Source: Sanderia malayensis
Lineage: Eukaryota > Cnidaria > Scyphozoa > Semaeostomeae > Pelagiidae
Assembly (NCBI GenBank): GCA_013076295.1
Contig: RQOL01000618.1
Location: 1,550,001-1,614,000 of the forward strand
Reading direction: 5' to 3'
Length of the DNA: 64,000 bases
Shown here: piece after piece, positions 1 through 11,800 of the stretch
Layout of the letters: each line of letters opens with the position of its first letter
Position numbering within the stretch: position 1 is the first letter of the stretch
The notes under the pieces: model-generated
The model's input: only the letters and a program-made list of their open reading frames with translations
What the model was told of the DNA's origin: nothing
Database searches by the model: none
Made by a program: the position numbers and the translations under genes

Positions 1-2523
1 ACTTCGTTGTGTTAATATGTAGTCTAGAAGAGCTTGATTACCGATAAGTAATGTTACTCTACGCTACACATGCTTATTGTGGTAGAACAAAGATAGCACT
101 AAGTTAATTCAAAACAACGTCTTGAATCGGTATTATTATTCAAATACCATCGTATTTTCCCATAATTTGCTTATTAAAGACCGCGTTATCACAAGATGTT
201 TGTTTGTCTGTTTAATAATCGGATTTCAGTCAAGAGTCGTGTTGCTTTATCAAAAGGTGAAATTTTTCCGTATAACCTCCGTCTCCATGTCAACCGATTG
301 GAAAAGCTGAGCATGCGCTTTCGTGGGCTTTTCAAGGTCTGTCTGTGGCTTACCTCTTAGACCTAACCCGTTATTGTAGCTTTAGAAGTAGGAATACTAA
401 AGAAATCGTTCACCCCCCTATGGCTTCATATTATCGTCCGTAGTTGGGGTAAATCCCACATATACACAGTGCAACGTATTATGAGCCATGTTATCCTGCA
501 TGACCTTAATAAAGCTATATAGCGGATTTGTGTATGGACTTAATGCTTGGCAGAGGCTATTGATGTTAATTATGTATGTATGCAATCCTAAATGCGTAAA
601 CTTCCTTTGCTTGCAATTTCCATGTATGAAGATAGCTGTTACATGTATTTTTTACCTCCAATCACGTCTTCTATATGATTGGAGATGAGTGTTTCATTAT
701 AGGAATGTAGGTTTGACTAACAATTAGTTGGATTCATGATACGAGGTGGAAGCGTGTAAATGCTTTTTTGCGACTCTCTTGCGCGCTTTAAGACGCATAT
801 ACGTGTATCTAACACACAAACAACACTTGAAAGTAAACAGCCACGTTGCTAGAATGCAGGATAATTCCCAAATTGACAATTACTGCAAGCTTTCCAATCA
901 AGTCAAATGCATTTAAATCCAATGGTTCTATATTGACATGTTGTTAGAATTGATTTGCGACTGAAAGCATCCTATCTATTGATATTTGAATTGATTCGTG
1001 GAAAATAATCAACCCGCGTGTTCAATAAGAATATCCTCAATGCGACACAAAGAGATCTCTTCTTTTTATTCATTGCTATTTTAGCCGATTATTAATATTT
1101 AATTATTGATATTATTATTAATATTTAATGCCAGTCTATTTGATCGTGAGCCCTAAATTTGTTTAATAGAGGAAGCTGACTCTAATGTCATTAAAATGAT
1201 ATTTTCATTTCCAATTCTTTCTTAAACACGCTTTGATATAGTTTTCAATGGGAATGTTACACAAACACAGGGAAAATCAGTTAAACATTTGATTTATGCC
1301 ATAGTTGCTTGATTCTTTCAAATTCTATTTTAATTGTAATATCAATTTGTAAGTCAAGCTGCTCTTTTGTCTGACTTTATCACAGTATGTGATTGAGCTT
1401 TCGCTTAACAACGCTCAACATAAAGAGGTTTTATTTCGGAGCTGAAAAAGGACAGAGGTATCGAAATATATCTTCCCTCATAGACTCGCATTCATTATCA
1501 GCGGGAATAGATTCACTATCCCTGATGTCAAGACTGATATTGAATCCCTGTACATTTTTTTTATAAGAACACTATTTATAAGAAGATGGAAGCTCAATTT
1601 TCCAACAAGAAATAAGAGCGAGACCAGAACATGTTCAGTTTAGGATGAGAAAAAAAGACTCTATTTACTAGCTAAGTGTTTTGCATAGCTAATAAATAGT
1701 ATTCATACTGTACTGTTTCAGTATATTGCAAAAAGCTTGTTGATGCTGAAGAAAGATTTTAAACTTGAGTTTGAATTTGAGAGATTAAAACAAGTTGGCA
1801 ACAATTTCTGATAAAATTGGCAAGCTGTGGTGCAATTGTTTGCAAGCATCAGCAGTTGTTGGTCATTAACCGTGATACTGAAAAAGACCTTGTCCAACTG
1901 TATTGTATTGGTCTTAGTGCATGTATTATACACAGAGTATCGGATTATGCACTGCATGTAGTTTTATATATTTGAAGAAAAATATCGCTCCTAAAATATG
2001 AAAACTTATAAAAGAAATTCTTATCAAAAAGATTTTACTCTTTGTCGTAATATTTTTATGCAAATAATATATATCCCTCCTCCAAAATCCTCAAGAGACT
2101 GTATTCCATAATGGACGATTTTTACTAAGATATAAACTTTGATATACACTATACACCTCTGCAATAGAAGCTTGAAGAAGCTCATATTAGGTTTTAGGAC
2201 CTATAATGTAAAATTCTAAGTACAATTGGCTCCGTTTTTCAGTCTAAGATATTTCTTATTAGGTTGGTATGATGCATGGGCCTGCAGGCTTGCTGCAAAC
2301 TTTTTTTCATAAAAGTATTTTCGCTTTTGTTGAGCCATTTTCCATTGCTATTCAATTTCTGTTGTTTTTTTAGCAATTTTGAGCCTCAGTGCCCTCATAA
2401 ACATTATTCTAATTAGCATTAATTTTATAAAGATTATTCTCATACGCATATTATTATCATAGAAAGCTGTGTACTAACCCGATGACTTTCCCTCAATTGA
2501 CTACCATTTATTTCATTTAATAG
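1..2523. other. No recognised gene: upstream or intronic DNA of the homeobox gene
   Basis: This AT-rich stretch contains only short reading frames that I cannot support as genes. The homeobox exon at 2524 starts with a splice acceptor, so at least one upstream exon of that gene must lie here or before the window. I looked for an ATG-started exon with an eh1-type repressor motif, usual in Not proteins, and did not find one. No clear repeat family or RNA gene is visible. Confidence 0.5.
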
Positions 2524-2840
2524 GCACCCCATCAATTGTTCCATGCAATAATGGTACTGCTGCTCTTGTGATGTCGTCTGGTCGACTCGATGCTGACGGA
2601 GATGGAAAGAGAAGCAAGCGAAAGCGAACGATCTTCACCACCGAACAGCTCGATCGGCTCGAACACGAGTTTCAGCATCAACAGTACGTCGTGGGGCAAG
2701 AGAGAAAATACCTGGCCGTTGAATTGGGGTTGAACGAAATACAAGTGAAGGTGTGGTTTCAGAACAGACGGATAAAGTGGAGAAAGCAAAAGGGTTCCCG
2801 ACTCCAGCCGGTTATTGCTATGGACATGGAGAGTTTCTGA
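2524..2840 (+). CDS. Not-like homeobox transcription factor, last exon (5' end missing)
   Basis: The exon follows a good acceptor (TTAATAG at 2517-2523) and is open from there, so the gene is spliced and its N-terminus lies upstream. Counting from the ATG at 2571, a full 60-residue homeodomain spans about residues 15-74, with the arm KRKR, Phe at homeodomain position 8, Trp48, Phe49, Gln50 and Asn51, and the helix-3 block [12 protein letters not shown]. The run [13 protein letters not shown] with RRIKWRK is characteristic of the Not (notochord homeobox, NOTO/CNOT) class; Emx and Vax share the YVVG part but carry RRTK. The protein ends only about 16 residues after the homeodomain. A nuclear DNA-binding regulator is expected from the family. 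Not-class assignment is strong, orthology inferred. Confidence 0.85.
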
Positions 2841-4877
2841 GGACCAATGTGTTGGTCAGAAGTCTCTGGTGCAAAGAATGGCATTGATTTGGTGTGGGGA
2901 ACGAAGCCAGATTCTAGTGTACGGACATGGCTTGATGTAATGTCCAAGTTCAATGATGTTGATGGTGCTAGAACATTGCTTGCTTTGTATTAGTCTTCTA
3001 CTGCGTCACGTCTTCAACAGCAGGAATCAAGAAGTTACGTTACAGCTCTAAATGACTGCTTGTGACATGTAGCATAGCAGCATGCAAACATGTCTAAATC
3101 GATTGTCCATTGAAAGACATTAAAATTGCTCTTCTTTAAATCGATATCTTCCAGACTTTCAATCATGGAATATTATTGGTGTAACAGGGCATTCTGGGCC
3201 CTTTGAGTATTTTTCAGTTTTAGGCCTCTTCAAAGTAAAATAGCAAGGGAAGAGAGGGCTCTTAGTTTGTTAACCAATGGCGGCTTCAGACGCCACTATT
3301 ACATGTGAGAAATTAATGAAAAACTGCATTGATTCAATTGTTTGTTGTCGTATAATCATATTAGGATTGGTTAGGTCTTTATAGCATTATATATAACTTT
3401 ATACACAATATTGCGTTATATGCATTATTAAATTGGAATATGACTAATTTTTTCTTCTCCTACTACCGTAAAGGTTCCATTAACTCCCAGAGCGGAGGGG
3501 TTGGTTTAATTTTCTTGAGATGGCGGCTTATAAGGTGGACTTTATACGGCCGCGTTTAGGTCGTGTCGAATTTAATTCAAGGAGAATTTGAATTAAATGC
3601 GACATAAATGCGGCCGTATAAAGTGAACATTTAATTAAGTGCAGCAACTTGAATTAAGTTCATCAGGATTTGCCGAACTTAATGCACAAGTGCGACACAA
3701 ATGCGACGTGGCTTTATACGGCCGCATTTTGGTCGCATTTAATTCAAATTCTCCTTGAATTAAATCACTTCATGTGATATAATGATGAAATATGTCAAAT
3801 TTTCCCAGTCAAGCACTCTGCGTATGTGCAATCCTTTTTTGTTACGTCACGATGATATGAGGAGTTGAATTAAATGCGGCAAACAAAACACGTATAAAGT
3901 GAATGTCGCACTTATGTCGCATTTAGGTTGAATCTAATGAATTAAATTCGACATAAGATAAGGGACTTAGCGAGGGGGTTGATAAATTTCTCAAATATAC
4001 TTCAGAAAATGTTCGTGTGAAATAAGTGCAAAATAACTTTTATAAGCTTTTAAGGTTTAATCAATTACAGTTTCATCATAATTTACTGTTTCATCATCGT
4101 TCACTGTTTCAAGAGCAAGGGGGCTTAATTCAAGTTCTTATTTGAAAGGGGGGGCTTCAAAGATACGGTGACAGCTTAATAGAGGCGATGGGAGGGGGGG
4201 CTTAATCGAGCGTTTATACTGTATGTTTGACTTGCTGGTAAAGTGAGCAGTGAGTGTGTATTATAAAAGCACAATCTTCGATGGTCGTTTAATGACGCTC
4301 TTTTTTGATGCCGTTAATTGCTTTTTGATTGATTGCTTTTAGTACGAGCGATTCTATCAAGATTACGAGATCAGACAAAAGATGTAGAGGAAACTGAAAA
4401 GCATTGCTCGTTTAGCTGTTTGTTGTTTTGCTTCTCATTTGAATGAGTTTATAACGCGGATGCTAAAACCAAGCAGACACCTGCCGAGTGACAGATGGAA
4501 AAACCGGACAAAAATCAAGCGGTTTACAAATCATTTACAATCAATTTCTGCAAATTTAAAACACAATTTGTCTTAAAAATACCAATTCCGTGGCTATATT
4601 ACCAAAACAAATTAACGTTGTCAAAGCTCTGATAATATTGATTATTCTCCATGCAAATATAATTAATCAATTTTCAATTTGCAACAGGAAACTAGGCTAC
4701 AAAATGGTGTATTTTTTTATTTGCGATTTCTTCCCAATAGTGTTCGTCTTGGGTTCACAAGTCAAATAATGGTCTTTCTGTTTGCGATACGTAATTAAAA
4801 AGAATATGTTTGTTTGTTTTGTGTGTCTTATTAGCTGCACAAATTCGTTTTCTTTCGAAAAGCTTGGTAATTATGCT
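2841..4877. other. Intergenic DNA rich in repeat fragments
   Basis: After the homeobox stop codon there is no supported gene. The stretch holds the foldback cluster annotated at 3537-3955 and, at about 4115-4215, G-run fragments of the form GGGGGGCTTAAT that resemble degraded MITE ends. Similar G-run sequence recurs at 29384-29440. Confidence 0.5.
3537..3955. repeat. Foldback (palindromic) repeat cluster
   Basis: The core 3539-3624 is an imperfect palindrome. The left arm ACTTTATACGGCCGC (3539-3553) is answered by its exact reverse complement at 3610-3624, and the arms continue with mismatches to a centre around AAGGAGAA. A related arm plus centre recurs at 3710-3765, and more diverged pieces follow to about 3955. 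No coding sequence is present. The structure suggests a non-autonomous foldback element inserted or duplicated more than once. Confidence 0.65.
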
Positions 4878-5451
4878 CATAGGCGTAGAGTTATATTTTC
4901 TCCAGGGGGGGCTCAAGTGGAATTTTTTTGGAAACTTCATTCTGGGTTTCTTATGATACGGGAAACAAACAAAAAAGTAATATCAGTTTAAGCAGTAACC
5001 TTTCTACTTGGGTACCCAAAACGTATTCTTTCTAAGAGTATTTTTATTTACAAAAGAATTCATAAGTTCATCGGTCAAAAAATGCATAACGTCATCTTTG
5101 TGAACGTTCATAATCGCAACGGTGTTCAGTCGCTCTTGAGACATTTTTGATCTCAGGTAACTTTTTAATCGCCTTAGGCCTGAGAATGATCTTTCTGCTG
5201 TACAACTTGAGACACTCTTATAATTTATAATAGAAATTCCGGTGTCGGCTAACAACAGGGTGTTTGTTATCTCAAAGATCTGAGTTGTGAAAGTTAGTGA
5301 GAAATTTCTACTTCCCAAAGCAACATCTAACGGATACAGCAACAGCTAAATGATTGAATGGACCGTTAATTTCTCAGGGGGGCGCAGCCCCCCCTGAGAA
5401 GGACCCAGGAGGGGCTTGAGCCCCCGAGCCCCCCCAAAGTCTACGCCTATG
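4878..5451 (-). mobile_element. Internally deleted hAT transposon with TIRs and 8-bp target duplication
   Basis: The element is bounded by 12-bp inverted termini CATAGGCGTAGA (4878-4889) and TCTACGCCTATG (5440-5451). It is flanked on both sides by the 8-bp direct repeat ATTATGCT (4870-4877 and 5452-5459). Eight-base target duplications are the hallmark of hAT elements. At 574 bp it is far too short for a complete transposase and keeps only the C-terminal part on the minus strand. Just inside the right end is a GC-rich hairpin-prone segment (5375-5435). It sits about 430 bp upstream of the AP3D1 start codon. Confidence 0.9.
5004..5342 (-). pseudogene. hAT transposase C-terminal dimerisation fragment
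   Basis: A 112-residue open frame on the minus strand contains the C-terminal dimerisation region of hAT transposases of the ZMYM1/TTF-zinc-finger type, seen as CTAERSFSGLRRLKSYLRS followed by MSQERLN. The N-terminal zinc finger and the RNase-H-like catalytic core are absent, so it cannot mobilise itself. It lies wholly within the element at 4878-5451. The frame is intact, which suggests a fairly recent deletion derivative. Confidence 0.85.
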
Positions 5452-5878
5452 ATTATGCTGTTGCATTGGGAACTTCTACTTGCAAACAAAAGTGAAATGA
5501 CTACTTTATCCATTCCCCAAATATTATTTAGGGAACTGGAATTTTCTGTTCTGCGGGACTCCCGCAGATTATCCCGACAAAATGCTCGCGTGTCAAAATG
5601 GGCATTGGGCCTAAGTTGGATGAATCAGCAATACAGAAGATGCTTAAATAGAAATAAACCGTAAATATTCATAAAAAGCAGCGTGATAACCAGCCAAAGA
5701 CAGGGGATTATTGCAATTACCTATTTTTGGTTTAGAGAAAGTCAAATTGAATGTTTCTCTCGTTAAAGTGTAAGCTCTGCTCTACTTCTTTGGAACACGA
5801 ATCTTGCACTTTTGGACCTGACAAACTGGCCTGCGAAGAAAAGCAGCACGAAAGGGAAAGGACAAGACACACGAAAAC

Positions 5879-8800
5879 ATGTTTGAAAAGAATCTAAATG
5901 ACCTCGTACGAGGTATTCGAAATAGCAAGGAGAATGAGGTGAGAAATTGCAGTACTGCTTAGAATGAAATGCTGTTGATTTCATTATTTTCTTTCACCCG
6001 AAATTCCAATTTCGCCCACATATTCTAGAGTGGAAATGAAAGGGGGTGTGACCCAGACACATTGGTCACCTATACTATACCTGGTCTTGTTTTAAACATG
6101 TATAGCTTAGACAGTAATGTACATATTTATTTTAATTGGATGCATCTATTCTAAATTTCTATTTTAACCGCAATTTAAAAGGAAAAAAAATAAAAGTCCA
6201 AAACCTTTGACCTTTGTCATGTGATTGCAACCACACCATGGCTGGTCTCGGCTTTAAGCTTTACGTATTCCAGACAAGCCTCTTATCGTGATTTAAATAC
6301 CATCTTATATTTTCTTATAAATACATTTCACATTTGTCATGTTAAACCCTGAAGGGAAATTGAAGTTTGTTTGAGATAGCAAATGTTTCAAAACTAAACT
6401 ATACCAAAACAAGGGGAAATAATGGAAAATTGTTTAAGAAAGTGAATGTTTGAGATAGAGGGCAATTGAGATGGCATTTTATTTAGCTGCAGGGTTGTGT
6501 GTAATTTATGCATTTGATACTAATTAACTACAATAATTATTTCAGGGGAAGTATATCACACAGTGTTTGGAAGAAATTAAACAAGAACTACGCCAGGAGA
6601 ATATGAACATCAAAGCAAATGCTGTCTCAAAACTGATCTATGTATGCATCTAATTGCTGATGATAATCTATTCATTTTTATCGAGTCCGTTTCTTCCAGT
6701 CCGTGTATTATACATTGATGCTCTTCCATTGTTGATCTATTGTCATATGTTTCTGCTTAGCTTGAAATGCATGGCTATGATATTAGCTGGGCTGCATTCA
6801 ATATCATTGAGGTCATGAGCTCGACAAAGTACACCCACAAGGTATGACTTTTTAGGTATATCAACAATAAAAATACCAACACTCCAAGCTTAATCCTACT
6901 GCCAATATGCTGATGTTTTTTATATTTTTCCAGCGCATAGGCTACCTTGCTGCATCTCAGTGTTTCCACGAAGAGCTTGATGTTCTTATGTTGACAACAA
7001 ATTTAGTAAAAAAGGTATTTGCAATCATTCAAATTTTAAGAATATTTACCTGTGTATGATTTCTATAAAGATTTTCTAGCAAAATTTAAGTAGCTTGGTA
7101 TGTGACAAGAAACCCAAACCTTTTAATAAAAAAGTAGGTCTAAGCAGTTTCTTTGAAATTTATATTTTCAAAATTTAAGTAATTGTTGTCTTGTAATCCT
7201 ATGAAGTGCATTAGTAATTCATCAGAGCTGTGAAGTTGCTAGAATCTCAGCTTTTAATTGTTGGTTTGATGTGATCTTATGTGTGTTTGATCATTGATTT
7301 GATATGTGTTTAATCATTGATCTGATGTGTGCTTGCATTGTCAGGATATGGCATCCCAAAGTCAATATGATGCTGGAGTAGCAATGACTGGTCTTTCTGT
7401 GTACATCACTCCTGATCTGGCCAGAGATTTGGCTAATGACATCATGAGTCACGTATGTTGCTCCTATTGTGTCCACTCTACATTTCTCACATTTGTACAA
7501 CTGTATCTCTTGAAGTATCCTTTATAGCATACGCACACTCCCGTAGTCTACGTTTTTCTACTTCATTTTTATAATGATCTTGACGATAGTTTCTACCAAC
7601 ATTGTTTGCAGATTGTCTCTTCAAAGTCGTACATGAGAAAGAAAGCCATTTTGCTCATGTACAAAGTTTTTCTTAATGTAAGTTGCTTACATAATTTATC
7701 CGAGCCAAATAATGGGGTGGAGGAGGTGTTTTAACAACAAAGTAATATTCTACATGAGAATATACACTTGACATTTGCTATCTGAACTGCTCTCTATTTT
7801 GAACATTCCCTTTCTTTAAAGGTTTTCCATTTCCCCTTGTTTTGGTATAATATAGTTTGGAACATCTTGTATTATATTGAACATTTTTGAATAAAATTGA
7901 ACAAATTTCAAATTCCTTCAAAGAGTTTGAGATAATGAATGCCAACTGTACTCAGAGTCTTGTATTTGAAAATTATTTAAATTGTACACACCTTCAACAC
8001 ACTCATTCCTGATTATGGGTGCCCACGTTTGGAAGCTGTTCAATTTTATTTTAAAATATTACTTCCTATTTCAGTTTCCTGAAGCACTTCGACCTGCTTT
8101 TCCGAGATTGAAGGAGAAACTTGAGGACCAAGACCCAGGTAATGTGACTAAATTTGCAACCTTTTCAGCCGGGAGTGGTGTGCACTCTTTGAGCCAACCA
8201 TTGCATGTATCATCTTGATTACATCACAGTATATAAACCTTATACCTTTACACTGATGCTTTTTCTTGCAATAGGTGTCCAATGTGCTGCTGTCAATGTG
8301 ATCTGCGAACTTGCGCGAAAGAACCCACGCAATTACCTTTCACTGGCCCCGTTGTTTTTCAAGTTAATGACGACTTCCTCGAACAACTGGATGCTGATCA
8401 AAATTATCAAACTCGTAAGTCACTCGCCATACTGTAACTTAGCGCTAACCTCTTAGTTACCTCTTGGAATAGACGCCTTTTCTCGTAGATATTTCTTAGA
8501 ATAAACGCCTCTTGTCTTAGATATCTCTTGCAATAATTCCCCTTCTCTTAGATATCTCTGGAATAAACGCCTACTCTAAGTTATCTTTGGATTAAGCGCT
8601 CCTTCTACTAACTTCGTGGAATAATGTACCTTCTCTTAATTACCTCGTGAAATAAATGCCCCTCTTCTTAGTTATTTCTTGGAATAAACGCCAGTGCTTT
8701 AATTTAAAGAATGACAGTTTAACGTGTTTACCTACGTTTTTTGTATTCTCTTAACTTCTTAAATCAACTGATCACTTTATTGACGTGTTCTCAATTTTTT

Positions 8801-11800
8801 TCAATCTATATACTTTTATTTTTCTTTTTATTTCTAGTTTGGAGCGTTGTGTCCGCTTGAGCCAAGACTCGGGAAAAAACTGTTGGAACCGTTAACTAAC
8901 TTAATCCACAGGTAGATAAATCGACAAGACATACTTCCATACAAATTTCAAATATTTCTATTCGCTTTCTGAGATGGAACAACCCAAATCGATCAAGGCT
9001 GTAAAAATAGGTTGAGTCTCCTAGATCATACCCGGAGTATACACACGAATACGATGTAGTTTAACACAGCTATGTACGTGTATATACATGTTTTACCAAG
9101 TGCTGTTCTTGTTCATCTTAGCACTTCGGCAATGTCTTTGCTTTATGAATGCATTAACACAGTCATAGCAGGTAGGTTGTTGTTATATTTTGCTCATCTC
9201 ACATATTTCAAGCACTATTGTCATTGCTTTACATTTTGCATAGGCTAAGTTGGTTTCAGTTAATGCGAAATTTTCGTTCATTGCAGGTCTCTCTGATCAC
9301 ATGCCAACAATACAGGTAAATAGATTGTCAACTTGGTATTATGATGGAGCCTGGGGTAAATCATCTAATAAGTCTAAACCCAGAATGCTTTGCAAGAATG
9401 CGTGCAGTCATAGAACATCTTTACCTCCTGGAAAAATGATCTTTTGCCTACCTGTCAATGGAGCAAATGGACAATTCAGGGGTGGAGGGTATAGAGCAAA
9501 TGCCAATGTCTAATTTTTCGATGTATGTAGTATCATTTTGTTTCCCCTGGTTATGCTTCAGCGTTAAGTTTTAACAACCCTCCTCGAACAGTGTATTCTT
9601 TTGCCAAATTTTTTTTATTGATAATTTTCCACACAAAATTACAACAATTTTACATTGTCTCTATTCTTTTAGCTTTGTGTCAGTAAATTACGATTGTTAG
9701 TCGAAGATCCAGATCAAAACTGTAAGTGTATTGTTGCAAGAAGACCAATTTATCTCCAAGCTTTGATTTCAAATTTATTTTCACGAGCAAGGTTGTTACG
9801 ATTAATTTACGTTTGCAGTGAAATATCTTGGCCTTCTCTCATTGAATAACATTCTCGGTAAAGTCCCAAAGGCTGTTACACCTCACAAGTAAGTCATCTT
9901 CCTCTTTGCTTCACATTTTAAAGTTCACCCTATGTGTTTACCAGATGGTTGCACGGTTGAAGGCCGCCAATGAAGCTTGCTTGAAAATTCAAACTTGCTT
10001 ACTGTAGAAGCACTAAATCAATATGGGTGGAATGTTTTTTCTTTTTGTTTTGTAGGGATTTGATTCTGCAATGTCTTGACGACTCTGATGAATCCATAAG
10101 ATACAGAGCGTTAGATCTTATTGTCGGAATGGTAAATCATTCCTTATCATTAATTCATATATCGATATTATTATTAGCTCATGTTTTCTTTAATGTTCAC
10201 CCATGGTCATGGTTTCCTGGTGTGAACATTCTTGTTTTCATTGTCTTCAGATTACAAAGAAAAATCTTACAGATATCGTAAAGAAACTCATGATACATTT
10301 GCAGAAATCTGAGGGATCAGGTTAGTTTTCTTGTTTCCTTCTTCTCTCATGGCTTCTTCTTTTTGTTCGTTCTGTTGTTTTCTTGATTTTTGTTTTGTGT
10401 ATTTCCTTCTTAATCTTCTTTATAATTATTTTTATTTCTTTTTTTCGCCTTCTTAATGTTTTCTTCCTCTTTCTTTTCTTTTTGATTCTCTTCTTAATTT
10501 TTTTCTTATTTTTTCCCTAATTCTCTTTTTCTTAATTATCTTCCCTTCTATTAACTTCTATCAAACATTCAGACCTCTTATGCCCACTTGCACTTAACTC
10601 AACTCCCCATTTTAATTGCAGCCTATCGGGACGAACTTCTCGCAAAAATCATTCAGATATGTAGCCAGTCAAACTACCAGTACATCACTAATTTTGAATG
10701 GTGAGTCATTGCTCCTTTTACTGTTTGCACTAACCTTATATTCTTATACTTACACACACCACACTTGCACGTACACCTATGTTTTACCTACATGTTACCA
10801 GTATTTTGCTCACATTGATTCACACTTGTCTTTTCTTACTTAATTGTAACCAGAACCAGGCTCAATTCCAATGCTGTGAAAAGCTCGCATGTTATATCGA
10901 TGTCACAAACATAGGAACTACACTTGGCAGAGTAATAGCCAGTTGCAGTTGATGTAAACAAGGGATCTCTTGCTCTATTGCCCTGCCTTTGTTGAGATAT
11001 CTGATTTTATGCGTCTGATTTGTGTCTCCAGGTACATCGACTGTTTGGTTCAGCTGAGCAATATTGAAAATACGAAGCACGGAAAGCTTATCGCCGCGCA
11101 AATGCTTGACGTTGCAATAAGAGTGAAGGCTGTACGGAGCTATGCTGTGAAAACTCTGGTAAGAATGCTATACGACCACTACTACTTCCACAACTTCTAC
11201 TACTACTTATATTACTACTAATACTACTAATACTACTACTAATATTTCTACTACTAATATTACTACTACTACTGCTAATACTACTACCACTTAACATTAA
11301 GAGCTGCACTAACAACTATTGGAACTGTTACAACTAACACGTATTGCAAATGCAAGCAATAAAGTTGCCTCACAAGGGCTTAGCCAGTAGAAAATTAGCT
11401 GTCAATTGTACCCAGCAAAGCTGATATCAGTCAAAATTCCACTTCCACTCTTGCTGCTGTTACTACCTTGCAAACCGTATTGGTATCATGATGCATTGTG
11501 TTGCTAGTTTGAAACTATTAACTCTGTTTTTCAGTCGCATTTGTTGGATCGAATTCAGTTGCTAAGCAGCGGTGCACGACGGGATGGATGTTCTGAGGTG
11601 CTGTATGCGGCTGCTTGGGTTTCTGGGGAATTTTCCCAGTAAGTTCAATTATCAATTGTCTACTACTGAGCTTTTTAGAATCGACACAATATTGATTATG
11701 TTGTAACCTGATCGCATGGTCGGAGATGATTGATAGTGTGCGATAGGTTCCTGCTTTTACTGACAGTCTAGCCTCTGTTTCAGATATTTGGACGATCAGC

